A stretch of DNA of 64,000 nucleotides from UBA4363 sp002393965 (GTDB lineage: Bacteria; Bacteroidota; Bacteroidia; Bacteroidales; Paludibacteraceae), in contig CAMNLA010000059.1 in the NCBI GenBank assembly GCA_946542925.1, positions 1 to 64,000 of the forward strand, written 5' to 3'. Both the position numbers and the translations under genes were made by a program. Shown piece after piece: positions 7,653 to 15,490 of the stretch. Each line of letters opens with the position of its first letter. Position 1 is the stretch's first letter. The notes beneath the pieces are model-generated. The model ran no database searches and was not told the origin of the DNA. It worked only from the letters and a program-made list of their open reading frames with translations.

Positions 7653-9218
7653 TTACACGTCATCGTGTTCCTGCATCTTCTTGCCGAGATGTTCCTCCTC
7701 GAGGATGTTGAGCATCTTGATTGTTGCCTTGATAGCGGCCTCGGTCTGGTCGGCGTCGAGTCCACGTGTGCGGATGATGCGTCCGTCGAAGTCCCAGGTG
7801 ATGATGGTCTGAACGAAGGCGTCGGTCCGTCCGCCAGGTGGTATGCTGACGACATAGTTGGTGAGCATAGGGAACTTGCGTTCCATCGTTCCCTTGTAGA
7901 TCTTGCGCAGTGCGCGCACGAAAGCGTCGTACTGTCCGTCGCCGGTGGAGTCGCTCTCGTACTCGGTGCCATTGATTTCGATGCGCAGGCTAGCGAGCGG
8001 TTTGAGTCCGTAGGCGGTGGTCACGACATAGCTCTTGAGTCGGACTCGGTCCTCGGGAGCGTTGTGCTTGAGCACGTCGCTGACGATATAGGGCAGGTCG
8101 TCCTGCGTGACGACCTGTTTCTTGTCGCCGAGTTCGGTGATGCGCTGAGTGACGCGTCGCGTCTGTTCGGGAGTAAGTTCGAGTCCGAGTTCCTCGAGAT
8201 TCTTAGCTATGTTGGCCTTGCCGCTGTTTTTCCCGAGTGCGTATTCACGTTTCCGTCCGAACCGTTCGGGCAGGAGGTCGTTGGAATAGAGGTGTGCCTT
8301 GTTGTCGCCGTCGGCATGAACACCGGCGACCTGGGTGAACACATTCTCGCCCACGATGGGTTGGTTAGGGGCAATCGGGATGCCGGAATAGCTCTCCACG
8401 AGATGGCTGACGGTGGTAAGTTTCTCCTCGTTGATAGAAGTCACGGCATCGAAATGGTCCTTGAGAATGACCTGGACGCTTGCCATGGGTGCATTGCCAC
8501 AGCGTTCGCCCAGTCCGTTGACCGTCACGTGGAGTCCCTGTGCGCCAGAGAGGACGGCAGCCAGTGCATTGGAAACGGCGAGATCGTAGTCGTTGTGAGG
8601 GTGGAAATCGAAATGGACGTCGGGGTAGCGTTTGCGCATGGCGTGAACGAACTCCATCACCTGTAGAGGATTGAGGATGCCGAGCGTATCGGGCAGCATG
8701 AATCGCCGGACGTTGAGTCCGAGCAGAGCGTCCATCATGTGGAAGACATAGGATGGATCATCCTTCATACCTCCGCTCCAGTCCTCGAGATAGAGGTTGA
8801 CGCCGAGTCCCTTTGATTCGGCGTAGAGCAGTTCATCGCGGATATCGGCGATATGCTCGTCGGGTGTTTTCTGGAGTTGTCGCGTGCAGTGCTGATAGCT
8901 CCCCTTGGCGAGGAGATTAATGTTGCGGCACCCGCTGTCGAAGACCCAGTCGACGGACTTGTGTCCGTCAACGAATCCGAGCACCTCGACCCTGTCGAGC
9001 ATGCCGTCCTGTTCAGCACTCTTGGCGATCATGCGCACCGCGTCCTTCTCTCCTTCCGAGACGCGTGCGCTTGCCACCTCGATACGGTTCACGTTAAGTT
9101 CCTTGAGCAGCATGCGCGCGATGCTGAGTTTCTCGTGTGGCAGGAAGGAGACGCCGCTGGTCTGTTCACCGTCGCGGAGCGTGGTATCGAGTATCTCTAT
9201 GTATTTTCTTTCAGCCAT
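7653..9218 (-). CDS. Citramalate/2-isopropylmalate synthase-family enzyme
   Basis: A 521-residue member of the DRE-TIM metallolyase family with a C-terminal LeuA-type regulatory domain. The N-terminal motif is EILDTTLRDGEQTSG, the metal-binding HPHNDYDLA comes mid-domain, and GLGERCGNAPM follows. It differs clearly from the true LeuA of the same operon (LPDTLG against IPDTTG; HVTVNGLGER against EVTINGIGER). Citramalate synthase, making isoleucine precursor from pyruvate and acetyl-CoA, is my favoured reading because LeuCD and LeuB can use citramalate; a second isopropylmalate or homocitrate-type synthase is not excluded. The ATG at 9218 (MAERKYIEIL) was chosen over an upstream TTG at 9263. 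Confidence 0.85.
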   Translation of the reverse strand: MAERKYIEILDTTLRDGEQTSGVSFLPHEKLSIARMLLKELNVNRIEVASARVSEGEKDAVRMIAKSAEQDGMLDRVEVLGFVDGHKSVDWVFDSGCRNINLLAKGSYQHCTRQLQKTPDEHIADIRDELLYAESKGLGVNLYLEDWSGGMKDDPSYVFHMMDALLGLNVRRFMLPDTLGILNPLQVMEFVHAMRKRYPDVHFDFHPHNDYDLAVSNALAAVLSGAQGLHVTVNGLGERCGNAPMASVQVILKDHFDAVTSINEEKLTTVSHLVESYSGIPIAPNQPIVGENVFTQVAGVHADGDNKAHLYSNDLLPERFGRKREYALGKNSGKANIAKNLEELGLELTPEQTRRVTQRITELGDKKQVVTQDDLPYIVSDVLKHNAPEDRVRLKSYVVTTAYGLKPLASLRIEINGTEYESDSTGDGQYDAFVRALRKIYKGTMERKFPMLTNYVVSIPPGGRTDAFVQTIITWDFDGRIIRTRGLDADQTEAAIKATIKMLNILEEEHLGKKMQEHDDV

Positions 9219-9337
9219 AGCATCCGGTTTCGTTGGTACCCCGTTATGCGTGTAAAAAAACAATCTTCGTTTCCGGTCTTCGCACTATCCATCGACTGCA
9301 CGTGAGAGCTTCACGCGGGGCGAGAGGGTTCTGAAGG

Positions 9338-9928
9338 TCACTTGTTGGCCGCCTCCCATTTCTCAATCTTATCCTTGTTCTGGAGCAGGAAGTCGATATC
9401 GTCGAGACCATTGATCAGGCAATGCTTCTTATAGCTATTGATCTCGAAAGTCTCGCTTTTGCCGGTTGAGGTATTGGTGATAGTCTGGTTAGGGAGGTCA
9501 ACGCGCACAATCGTCTTCGGGTTAGCCTTGATGCTGTCGAAGAGTTCGGCGAGGAACGTCTCGGAGACGACGACAGGCAGGACGAAATTGTTGAGTTCGT
9601 TATTCTTATGAATATCGGCAAAGAAGCTGCTCACGACGACCCGGAATCCGTATCCAGCGATTGCCCAAGCGGCGTGTTCGCGTGAGCTGCCGCTGCCAAA
9701 ATTCTTGCCAGCCACGAGAATCTCGCCTCCGTAGGTTGGGTCGTTGAGCACGAAGTCCTTGATAAGATTTCCCTGTTTGTCGTAGCGCCAGTCGCGGAAG
9801 AGGTTCTCTCCGAATCCCTCCTTGTCGGTCGCCTTGAGGAAGCGGGCCGGTATAATCTGGTCGGTATCGATATTCTCCAAAGGGAGTGGCACACACGTGC
9901 TCTCTATGATATTGAATTTCTGTTTCAT
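9338..9928 (-). CDS. leuD: 3-isopropylmalate dehydratase small subunit LeuD
   Basis: LeuD is the swivelling small subunit of isopropylmalate isomerase and works with LeuC. The 196 residues show LPLENIDTDQIIPARFLK at the N terminus and the substrate-recognition loop NFGSGSSREHAAWAI (about 77-91), both diagnostic. It lies 45 bp downstream of leuC and 119 bp upstream of the second synthase, the largest gap in the operon after leuA's leader. The length is normal for the family. Confidence 0.97.
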   Translation of the reverse strand: MKQKFNIIESTCVPLPLENIDTDQIIPARFLKATDKEGFGENLFRDWRYDKQGNLIKDFVLNDPTYGGEILVAGKNFGSGSSREHAAWAIAGYGFRVVVSSFFADIHKNNELNNFVLPVVVSETFLAELFDSIKANPKTIVRVDLPNQTITNTSTGKSETFEINSYKKHCLINGLDDIDFLLQNKDKIEKWEAANK

Positions 9929-9973
9929 GCTTATGATGCTTTTAAGAAAAAAGAATAGGAAAAAAGCCGATTG

Positions 9974-11368
9974 TCAGAGGAGTTCGCGCGGGTCGGTGAT
10001 CTTGCCAGTCACTGCGGCAGCCGCCGCAACGAGAGGGCTGGCAAGGATGGTACGTGCTCCGGGTCCCTGTCGTCCCTCGAAGTTACGGTTGCTGGTAGAG
10101 ACGGAGTACTTTCCTGCCGGCACCTTATCGTCGTTCATGGCGAGGCATGCGGAGCATCCAGGCTGACGGATCTCGAACCCAGCCTCGGCAAGCACCTTGT
10201 CGATCCCTTCCTCCCGAATCTGCTGGTCCACCTTCCAAGACCCCGGAACGAGCCATGCGACGATATTCTCTGCCTTGTGTCGTCCCTTGGCGATGCGAGC
10301 GAAGTCGCGGAAATCCTCGATTCTGCCGTTGGTGCAAGCCCCGAGGAAGACGTAATCCACCTGTTTTCCGAGCAAGGTCTCGCCAGGTTGGAAGCCCATA
10401 TAGTCGAGCGCCTTGACGAACGAGGTCTGTCCAGCCGCCGGGATGGTCTGGAGGGTCGGTATGTGTTGTGTGATACCCATGCCCATGCCAGGGTTCGTTC
10501 CATAGGTCACCATAGGTTCTATGTCAGCGGCATCGAACTGGAGTTCCTTATCGAAGACGGCATCGTCGCCGCTCTTGAGTGTCTTCCAGTAGGCGACTGC
10601 CTTGTCCCAGTCATCGCCGGTCGGTGCGTACTTACGTCCCTTGATGTAGGCGAAGGTAGTCTCATCGGGAGCGATGAAACCGCCACGAGCCCCCATCTCG
10701 ATAGAGAGGTTGCAGAGCGTGAGACGTCCCTCCATGGAGAGTGAGCGGACTGCCTCGCCAGCGTACTCGATGAAATAGCCGGTAGCGCCGGAGGTGGTCA
10801 GCTGGCTCATAAGGTAGAGCGCCAGGTCCTTCGCTGTCACGCCATGTGCGAGGGTACCGTTGACCGTGATGCGCATGGACTTCGGTTTCTGCTGGAGGAT
10901 GCACTGGCTTGCCATGACCATCTCAACCTCGCTGGTACCGATGCCAAAAGCCACAGCGCCCATAGCTCCGTGTGTAGAGGTGTGGCTATCGCCACAGACA
11001 ATCGTCATGCCAGGCAGGCTGAGTCCGGTCTCGGGTCCAACGACGTGGATGATACCGTTCGTCTTTTCGTTCATGGCGAAATGTGTCAGTCCGAACTCGC
11101 TCGCATTCTTCGCCAGCGTGGTCACCTGCTTGCGAGAGACGGGGTCCTCGATTTCCTTATCCTGGTCGTGGGTAGGGGTATTATGGTCCGGCATGCAGAA
11201 GATCTTGTCAGGACGCAGGCACTTCAGCCCCCTAGCGCGAAGGCCGTCGAAAGCCTGTGGGGAAGTCACTTCGTGGCAGTAGAGACGGTCGATATAGAGT
11301 TGTGTCGGTCCGTCCTCGACGATCTGCACCACGTGCTTATCCCAAATCTTGTCAAAGAGTGTATTCAT
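9974..11368 (-). CDS. leuC: 3-isopropylmalate dehydratase large subunit LeuC
   Basis: LeuC carries the [4Fe-4S] cluster of the aconitase-type isomerase that turns 2- into 3-isopropylmalate. The 464 residues show the aconitase motifs MPDHNTPTHDQD, VCGDSHTSTHGAMGAVAFGIG and VFLGACTNGRIEDF, with cluster cysteines in the last motif and in GCSACLAMNDD. The order leuA-leuC-leuD is the usual one. The same subunit pair can serve citramalate in organisms that use the pyruvate route to isoleucine, which is relevant to the synthase paralogue two genes downstream. Confidence 0.97.
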   Translation of the reverse strand: MNTLFDKIWDKHVVQIVEDGPTQLYIDRLYCHEVTSPQAFDGLRARGLKCLRPDKIFCMPDHNTPTHDQDKEIEDPVSRKQVTTLAKNASEFGLTHFAMNEKTNGIIHVVGPETGLSLPGMTIVCGDSHTSTHGAMGAVAFGIGTSEVEMVMASQCILQQKPKSMRITVNGTLAHGVTAKDLALYLMSQLTTSGATGYFIEYAGEAVRSLSMEGRLTLCNLSIEMGARGGFIAPDETTFAYIKGRKYAPTGDDWDKAVAYWKTLKSGDDAVFDKELQFDAADIEPMVTYGTNPGMGMGITQHIPTLQTIPAAGQTSFVKALDYMGFQPGETLLGKQVDYVFLGACTNGRIEDFRDFARIAKGRHKAENIVAWLVPGSWKVDQQIREEGIDKVLAEAGFEIRQPGCSACLAMNDDKVPAGKYSVSTSNRNFEGRQGPGARTILASPLVAAAAAVTGKITDPRELL

Positions 11369-11434
11369 GGCTTGTTGAAATGATATGTTTTTTTGTTAGA
11401 CGATAGAATTATACCATAATAATAGAAGAATGCG

Positions 11435-12955
11435 TCACTCCTCCCCTTCGGTGTGAGGGATGCGGAACTTATTGATGCAGTCGATGTAGGCTTCGATGCT
11501 GGCCGTCACGATATCGGTATTAGCACCGAATCCGTAGTACACGTTACCGGCGTATTCGACCTGAACGTGTACTTTGCCGACGTCGTCGCTGCCTTTGGTA
11601 ATAGCCTGTACGGTGTATTCCTTCAGTATCATCTCCTTCTGAATAATGCGTTTCATTGCCTTCACGGCAGCATCAACCGGTCCGTTGCCGGAAGCGGCTG
11701 CCTCGAACTTCTGTCCGCTGATATTCAATCCGATGGAAGCGACGGAGCGGAATCCTTTGCCACTGGTCACCTGAAGGTATTCGAGTTTAACGGCATGGCT
11801 CTCGGCGCGGTCGGCTCCAGCGAGTACCAGTACGTCGTCGTCGGTAATTTCCTTCTTCTGGTCGGCGAGGCGGAGGAAAGCCTGGTAGATCTTGTCGACC
11901 TTGGAATCGTCCTCGACGTTGATACCGAGCACGCTCATGCGGTACTTCAGAGCGGCGCGTCCGCTGCGTGCTGTCAGTACGATGGCATTGTCGTCGAGTC
12001 CGACATCCTTCGGGTTCATGATTTCGTAGGTATTGGTATTCTTGAGCACACCGTCCTGGTGGATGCCAGAGGAATGAGCGAAGGCGTTCTTGCCCACGAT
12101 GGCCTTGTTCGGCTGTACGGGCATGTTCATCAGAGAACTGACCATGCGGCTGGTCGGGTAGATTTTAGTGGTATTGATGTTCGTATCGATCCCGATTCCC
12201 TTGTGGCACTTCAGGATCATGGCAATCTCCTCGAGAGAGGTGTTGCCGGCACGTTCGCCGATACCGTTGATGGTCACCTCGACCTGTCGGGCACCGTTGA
12301 GCACACCGCTGAGCGTATTGGCCGTAGCCATGCCGAGGTCGTTGTGGCAGTGAGTGGAAATGGTGGCGTTCTCGATTCCGTCCACGTGTTCGCAGAGGTA
12401 CTTGATCTTCGCGCCATAGACCTCCGGCAGGCAATAGCCCGTTGTATCCGGGATGTTGACGACGGTGGCGCCAGCCTTGATAACTGCCTCAACGACACGT
12501 GCGAGGTACTCATTGTCGGTCCGGCCGGCGTCTTCGGCATAGAACTCGACGTCGTCCACATACTTACGTGCGTACTTCACCGCTGCCACTGCACGTTCGA
12601 TGATTTCCTCGCGATTGGAATTAAACTTGTACTTGATGTGCTGGTCACTGGTACCGATTCCGGTATGGATACGCTTATGCTTGGCATACTGCAGACTCTC
12701 CGCAGCCACGTCGATATCCTTCTGTACGGCACGTGTCAGTGCGCAGATCGTCGGCCAGGTTACGGCCTTGGAGATCTCGATGACGGAATTGAAGTCGCCG
12801 GGGCTGGAGATGGGGAATCCCGCCTCGATCACGTCGACCCCCAGCGCCTCAAGCTGTTTTGCGACCTGGATTTTTTCCACCGTATTCAGCTGACACCCCG
12901 GCACCTGTTCGCCGTCGCGCAGCGTCGTATCAAAAATAAACAGTCTGTCACTCAT
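11435..12955 (-). CDS. leuA: 2-isopropylmalate synthase LeuA
   Basis: LeuA condenses 2-oxoisovalerate with acetyl-CoA, the committed and leucine-inhibited step. I count 506 residues from the ATG at 12955 (MSDRLFIFDTTLRDGEQVPG). Motifs are DTTLRDGEQ, STHCHNDLGMATAN and TINGIGERAGNTSLEE, with FAHSSGIHQDG, followed by a C-terminal allosteric domain (from about 390) that normally binds leucine. An upstream in-frame start at 13027 would place the attenuator terminator inside the coding region, so I reject it. It is the first gene of the operon and is preceded by the leader peptide and attenuator. Confidence 0.96.
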   Translation of the reverse strand: MSDRLFIFDTTLRDGEQVPGCQLNTVEKIQVAKQLEALGVDVIEAGFPISSPGDFNSVIEISKAVTWPTICALTRAVQKDIDVAAESLQYAKHKRIHTGIGTSDQHIKYKFNSNREEIIERAVAAVKYARKYVDDVEFYAEDAGRTDNEYLARVVEAVIKAGATVVNIPDTTGYCLPEVYGAKIKYLCEHVDGIENATISTHCHNDLGMATANTLSGVLNGARQVEVTINGIGERAGNTSLEEIAMILKCHKGIGIDTNINTTKIYPTSRMVSSLMNMPVQPNKAIVGKNAFAHSSGIHQDGVLKNTNTYEIMNPKDVGLDDNAIVLTARSGRAALKYRMSVLGINVEDDSKVDKIYQAFLRLADQKKEITDDDVLVLAGADRAESHAVKLEYLQVTSGKGFRSVASIGLNISGQKFEAAASGNGPVDAAVKAMKRIIQKEMILKEYTVQAITKGSDDVGKVHVQVEYAGNVYYGFGANTDIVTASIEAYIDCINKFRIPHTEGEE

Positions 12956-12984
12956 ATTCGTTTTGTTTTTTTGTTTTGTTACAT

Positions 12985-13023
12985 AAAAAAATAAAACCCA
13001 TTCTGCCTGATTATCAGAAAGGG
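12985..13023 (-). terminator. Attenuator terminator in the leuA leader
   Basis: On the minus strand the hairpin is CCCTTTCTG (13023-13015), loop of 9 bases, CAGAATGGG (13005-12997); it has one T-T mismatch in a 9-bp stem. A run TTTTATTTTTTT follows directly. It stands about 40 nt before leuA, inside the transcript, so it must act as a conditional terminator. The 5' arm overlaps the strand that can instead pair with the anti-terminator segment near the leader-peptide stop codon. Confidence 0.8.
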
Positions 13024-13095
13024 TCACCTGTATGGATTGGTTCAGTTTGAATATCTAAAGAAATCAGAAACGACACCGCTTTACATCACCCTTTC
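13017..13095 (-). promoter_or_regulatory. Predicted anti-terminator pairing of the leu leader
   Basis: GAAAGGGT (13095-13088), which begins inside the leader-peptide stop codon UGA, is perfectly complementary over 8 bp to ACCCTTTC (13024-13017). That second segment contains most of the 5' arm of the terminator, so the two structures are mutually exclusive. A ribosome finishing the leader peptide would cover the first segment and allow termination; one stalled earlier at Leu, Ile or Val codons would leave it free to block the terminator. This is inferred from sequence. Confidence 0.65.
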
Positions 13096-13177
13096 ACGAC
13101 TTTGCCACCAAGAGGCTAAGTCGGATCCGATTCAAGGCAATATACAGAAAAGTGTTTCTCATTCCTTCGTCTTTCAT
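13094..13177 (-). CDS. leuL: Leucine operon leader peptide (27 residues)
   Basis: A short frame starts with ATG at 13177 and ends with TGA at 13094. Residues 10-25 read FLYIALNRIRLSLLVA, giving five Leu (six with overlap of none elsewhere counted: positions 11, 15, 20, 22, 23), two Ile and one Val in 14 residues. The frame starts about 8 nt after the likely transcription start given by the TATCTTTG element, ends exactly at the anti-terminator segment, and is followed by a terminator and then leuA. This arrangement is that of a classical ribosome-mediated attenuator that senses branched-chain aminoacyl-tRNA. The name leuL is by analogy; translation is not shown. Confidence 0.7.
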   Translation of the reverse strand: MKDEGMRNTFLYIALNRIRLSLLVAKS

Positions 13178-13190
13178 TCGAAAAGCGATG

Positions 13191-13198
13191 CAAAGATA
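13191..13198 (-). promoter_or_regulatory. Promoter -7 element of the leu operon
   Basis: Read on the minus strand this is TATCTTTG, a perfect Bacteroidetes -7 element (TAnnTTTG). It predicts a transcription start near 13185, only about 8 nt before the leader-peptide ATG. A TTG exists at 13230-13228, but the spacing is too long to be a standard -33 element. Confidence 0.6.
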
Positions 13199-13515
13199 CG
13201 ACCATTTTCCAGAAATGAAAATAGTTTCAAACTTTTTCGATAAAAAAAGTTACAAATCAGAAGAAAGAAGCAAGCAAGAGATGTGATTTATTAACCAGAG
13301 AATAGTCAATGATCATTATTTAGAGGAGGTGACTAAAAGTTCATCAGCCATTGAACTCCATAATATGGTGGGCATACGAAAAAAAATCCGCAGGATTCAT
13401 CATCATGGGTACCCATCGAAAGACGAGTGGAAAAAGAGTGGGCAATGTGGGCAGACAGTGGGTAGGTGGTGTTTCAAATATGCCTTATATATGTCTTATA
13501 TATACCTTATCTATA

Positions 13516-13581
13516 TTATATCTATGCTTTATCTATGTTATATCTATGCTTTATCTATGTTATATCTATGCTTTATCTATG
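13516..13581. repeat. Three perfect 22-bp tandem repeats
   Basis: The unit starts TTATATCTATGC and is present three times in perfect tandem (13516-13537, 13538-13559, 13560-13581), flanked by degenerate TTATATATGTC/TATACC copies upstream and a partial copy downstream. The open frames across it are low-complexity Tyr/Ile/Leu strings and are not judged genes. The tract lies in an 850-bp gap (13178-14028) without convincing genes. Confidence 0.9.
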
Positions 13582-13687
13582 TTTCATGTATTGAACATGT
13601 GTGTATCATCTATGCGTTATCAATGAAACAACAGCGGAGTAATGGTAGAGCTGACGTGCCTCAGGGCGGAAAAAGCGCAGAGAACGG

Positions 13688-13755
13688 ATTGATGGAGGGA
13701 TGGAGGGGGGATGGAGGGGATGGAGGGATGAAGGGATGAAGGGAATGGAGGGAAA
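13688..13755. repeat. GGATGGAGG-type simple repeat
   Basis: A purine-rich tract built of GGATGGAGG, GGATGAAGG and related 8- to 9-base units. It is strand-asymmetric (no C on the plus strand through most of it), the kind of sequence that can slip or form G-rich structures. There is no coding evidence. Confidence 0.75.
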
Positions 13756-13870
13756 GTATGTAAGGGGGATTTTTTTCGGAAGGCGAAAGAAATCATTGGA
13801 TGGGCATTCCAAAGAGCATTTATTATATTTAAAGGAGTATTGTAAGATGGTTATCGGAGGAAGCATCTAC

Positions 13871-13945
13871 GAGAGCAGGTAGCTGGAGTGTCAACGAGAG
13901 CAGGTGGCTAGAGTGTCAACGAGAGCAAAGTGGCTGGCTGTCAAC
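13871..13945. repeat. Three 25-bp tandem repeats
   Basis: Units at 13871-13895, 13896-13920 and 13921-13945 start GAGAGCAGGT or GAGAGCAAAG and end GTGTCAAC or CTGTCAAC. Unit length is kept while several bases differ. A further partial unit follows (GGGAACAGCTGG). They lie 60 bp before the promoter of the YD-repeat gene. Confidence 0.85.
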
Positions 13946-14002
13946 GGGAACAGCTGGAGAAGTATCTATGGGAGGAATGGGAGGTTTCTGATATTTTTCA
14001 CG

Positions 14003-14010
14003 TACCTTTG
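14003..14010 (+). promoter_or_regulatory. -7 element of the YD-repeat gene
   Basis: TACCTTTG fits TAnnTTTG. The predicted start lies about 12 nt before the ATG at 14029, with a purine-rich GGAGAG just ahead of that ATG. Confidence 0.5.
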
Positions 14011-14028
14011 TATAGAAACAGGAGAGTC

Positions 14029-14988
14029 ATGTATCATCCACACACCCTATTGAAAGCCATCAGCTGGTCACTTGCGTTTCTCAGCTTGGTATGCGTCCAC
14101 GCCGAGCGAGCCCGGAGAGTGGAAAGCGAATAACTATGCGGTCCTGTACGCGAAGTACATGCAGTCACGAAAGACGAAACGGGCCTGCTGATTTCGGAGC
14201 AGGACATGCGCTTCGACAAGAAAGGCCGGTTAGTCGAAGAGGAGTCGTCGTGGATAGAGATGGAAGGAACGGAGATCGTGTACCGAAGAACGAAGACCGA
14301 ATACGAGATTGACGAAGAGGGTTGGATTGTCCGGACGTACAGCAACTACACGTCCGACGGGCCACTGACGGAGCGTGAGCGGTGGCTCTCATCGGAGAGC
14401 GAATACAGCATGAGCGAGGAAGGGCGCAGCGAACGGACACGGCTATACACCCCCGAGAGCACGACGTCGAGTGCCGAGGTAAGCATCCGATATGACGTGA
14501 CCGGTCGGACGACGGACTCGACGTACCGCACAGCGGACGGAAAGGAGAGTACGATGCACAGAGAAACGGACGAGAGGGGCTTCACCAGGCTGCGGACAGA
14601 GACGACGGCCGAAGGGATTGTCTCACGGTTCGTGTACCGAAGGGACACGGCGGGCCGAACGGAAGAGGCTGACATCTATACGGCGAACGCGAGCAAGCCG
14701 TTTATGCGGACACGTACGACGTACGACATGCGCGGGAACGTCACATCGCTGAGCGTGAAGAACCTATTGCTGCCCAACCTACCGGTCAGCACGACGGAGC
14801 GCGACTATGACGAAATGGGGCGCATCATCAGCGAGCGTGTCCGCACGCCCGATGCTCCGGCAAGCGTGACGCACTATGCCTACGTCCTGGACAGTCAGGG
14901 AAATCCGACAGCGACCACCTCGAAGCGAGAAACGGAATCGGAGCCGCCCCTTGTCCTGATGACCACCTACGTGATCTCCTACTATTAA
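14029..14988 (+). pseudogene. Exported YD-repeat protein, broken by two frameshifts
   Basis: A signal peptide (LLKAISWSLAFLSLVCVHA) starts at 14029, but its frame stops at 14131. The natural continuation PSEPGEWKANNYAVLYA lies in the next frame (about 14102-14148), and the rest, EVHAVTKDETGLLISEQDMRFD onward, returns to the first frame and runs to 14988. Thus a +1 and a compensating -1 shift lie within about 60 bp. The body holds YD/RHS-like repeats: RFDKKGRLVEE, YDVTGRTTDS, YDMRGNVTSL, YDEMGRIISE. Such proteins are surface or exported in Bacteroidales. It may be a pseudogene or may reflect sequencing error; a shorter protein starting at 14206 would lack the signal peptide. It has its own promoter element. 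Confidence 0.7.
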
Positions 14989-15003
14989 AAGGAAGAAGGA
15001 ATC

Positions 15004-15129
15004 ATGTTATACAACACAAACGGGGTGGCCGAGCGACAGAAGGAACACAAGCATATGTTACTAATTATCAAAGATATAGAACAAGAAACATCCCAATCAG
15101 GTCAGATTTCAGAAAAGGAAAAGTGTTAA
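15004..15129 (+). CDS. Possible 41-residue protein after the YD-repeat gene
   Basis: A short frame starts 16 nt after the YD-repeat stop codon, with the purine-rich GGAAGAAGGA just upstream of its ATG. It is hydrophilic (ending SQSGQISEKEKC) and has no recognised family. Position and ribosome-site-like sequence are the only support, so it could be chance. Confidence 0.25.
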   Translation: MLYNTNGVAERQKEHKHMLLIIKDIEQETSQSGQISEKEKC

Positions 15130-15189
15130 ATGGTGTTAAAAATACGTATTTTTTTATGTGTTATAGAACATCATATTAAAACGGCGATA

Positions 15190-15197
15190 TATCTTTG
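15190..15197 (+). promoter_or_regulatory. -7 element of the small lipoprotein gene
   Basis: A perfect TATCTTTG. It predicts a leader of about 50 nt before the ATG at 15254. Confidence 0.6.
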
Positions 15198-15253
15198 CAG
15201 CGATTTAATAAAGCAATTTTGTTTAACACCTAATTTTTCTAAAACAAACAAAA

Positions 15254-15430
15254 ATGAAGAAGGTTATTCTTTTCGCTGCTGTTGCAGCAATGGTTTCTCT
15301 CGCATCTTGCGGTGGTAACAACGAAGCTGCTCAGGATTCTGATTCTGTAGCTGTTGACACTGTAGCTGTTGACACTGTCGTTGTTGACTCTGTAGTTGCT
15401 GACTCTGTAGTTGCAGACTCTGCAAAGTAA
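15254..15430 (+). CDS. Small repeat lipoprotein (58 residues)
   Basis: MKKVILFAAVAAMVSLASC is a lipoprotein signal with the acylated cysteine at residue 19, preceded by LAS. The mature part of 40 residues holds five tandem 5-residue units (DSVAV, DTVAV, DTVVV, DSVVA, DSVVA) and ends DSAK; the DNA shows matching 15-bp tandem repeats at 15341-15415. The composition is almost only Asp, Ser/Thr, Val and Ala, with strongly alternating polar and apolar character that would favour beta structure. It has its own promoter and a strong terminator, so it is a free-standing, probably well-expressed gene. Its function is unknown. Confidence 0.85.
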   Translation: MKKVILFAAVAAMVSLASCGGNNEAAQDSDSVAVDTVAVDTVVVDSVVADSVVADSAK

Positions 15431-15456
15431 TTTTACGAGAGTAAACAAAGGCATTG

Positions 15457-15490
15457 GCCCGCGTCCCTAAGGGAGGCGGGCTTTTGTTTT
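15457..15490 (+). terminator. Terminator of the small lipoprotein gene
   Basis: Stem GCCCGC/GCGGGC with inner TCCC/GGGA and a TAA loop (15457-15481), followed by CTTTTGTTTT. It lies 26 bp after the stop codon. Confidence 0.9.

Noticed and set aside
7665..8666. Plus-strand 333-codon frame across the second synthase
   Set aside because: Antisense shadow of the synthase gene; no recognisable domain.
11453..12994. Long plus-strand open frame (over 500 codons) across leuA
   Set aside because: It is the antisense shadow of a well-conserved gene with strong codon bias; the translation shows no family motif.
13329..13739. 136-codon frame over the 22-bp repeats
   Set aside because: Low-complexity translation forced by the tandem repeats; no promoter or family.
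15018..15035. tRNA-like GGGGTGGCCGAGCG motif
   Set aside because: It resembles the 5' part of serine tRNAs, but no anticodon or T arms follow.
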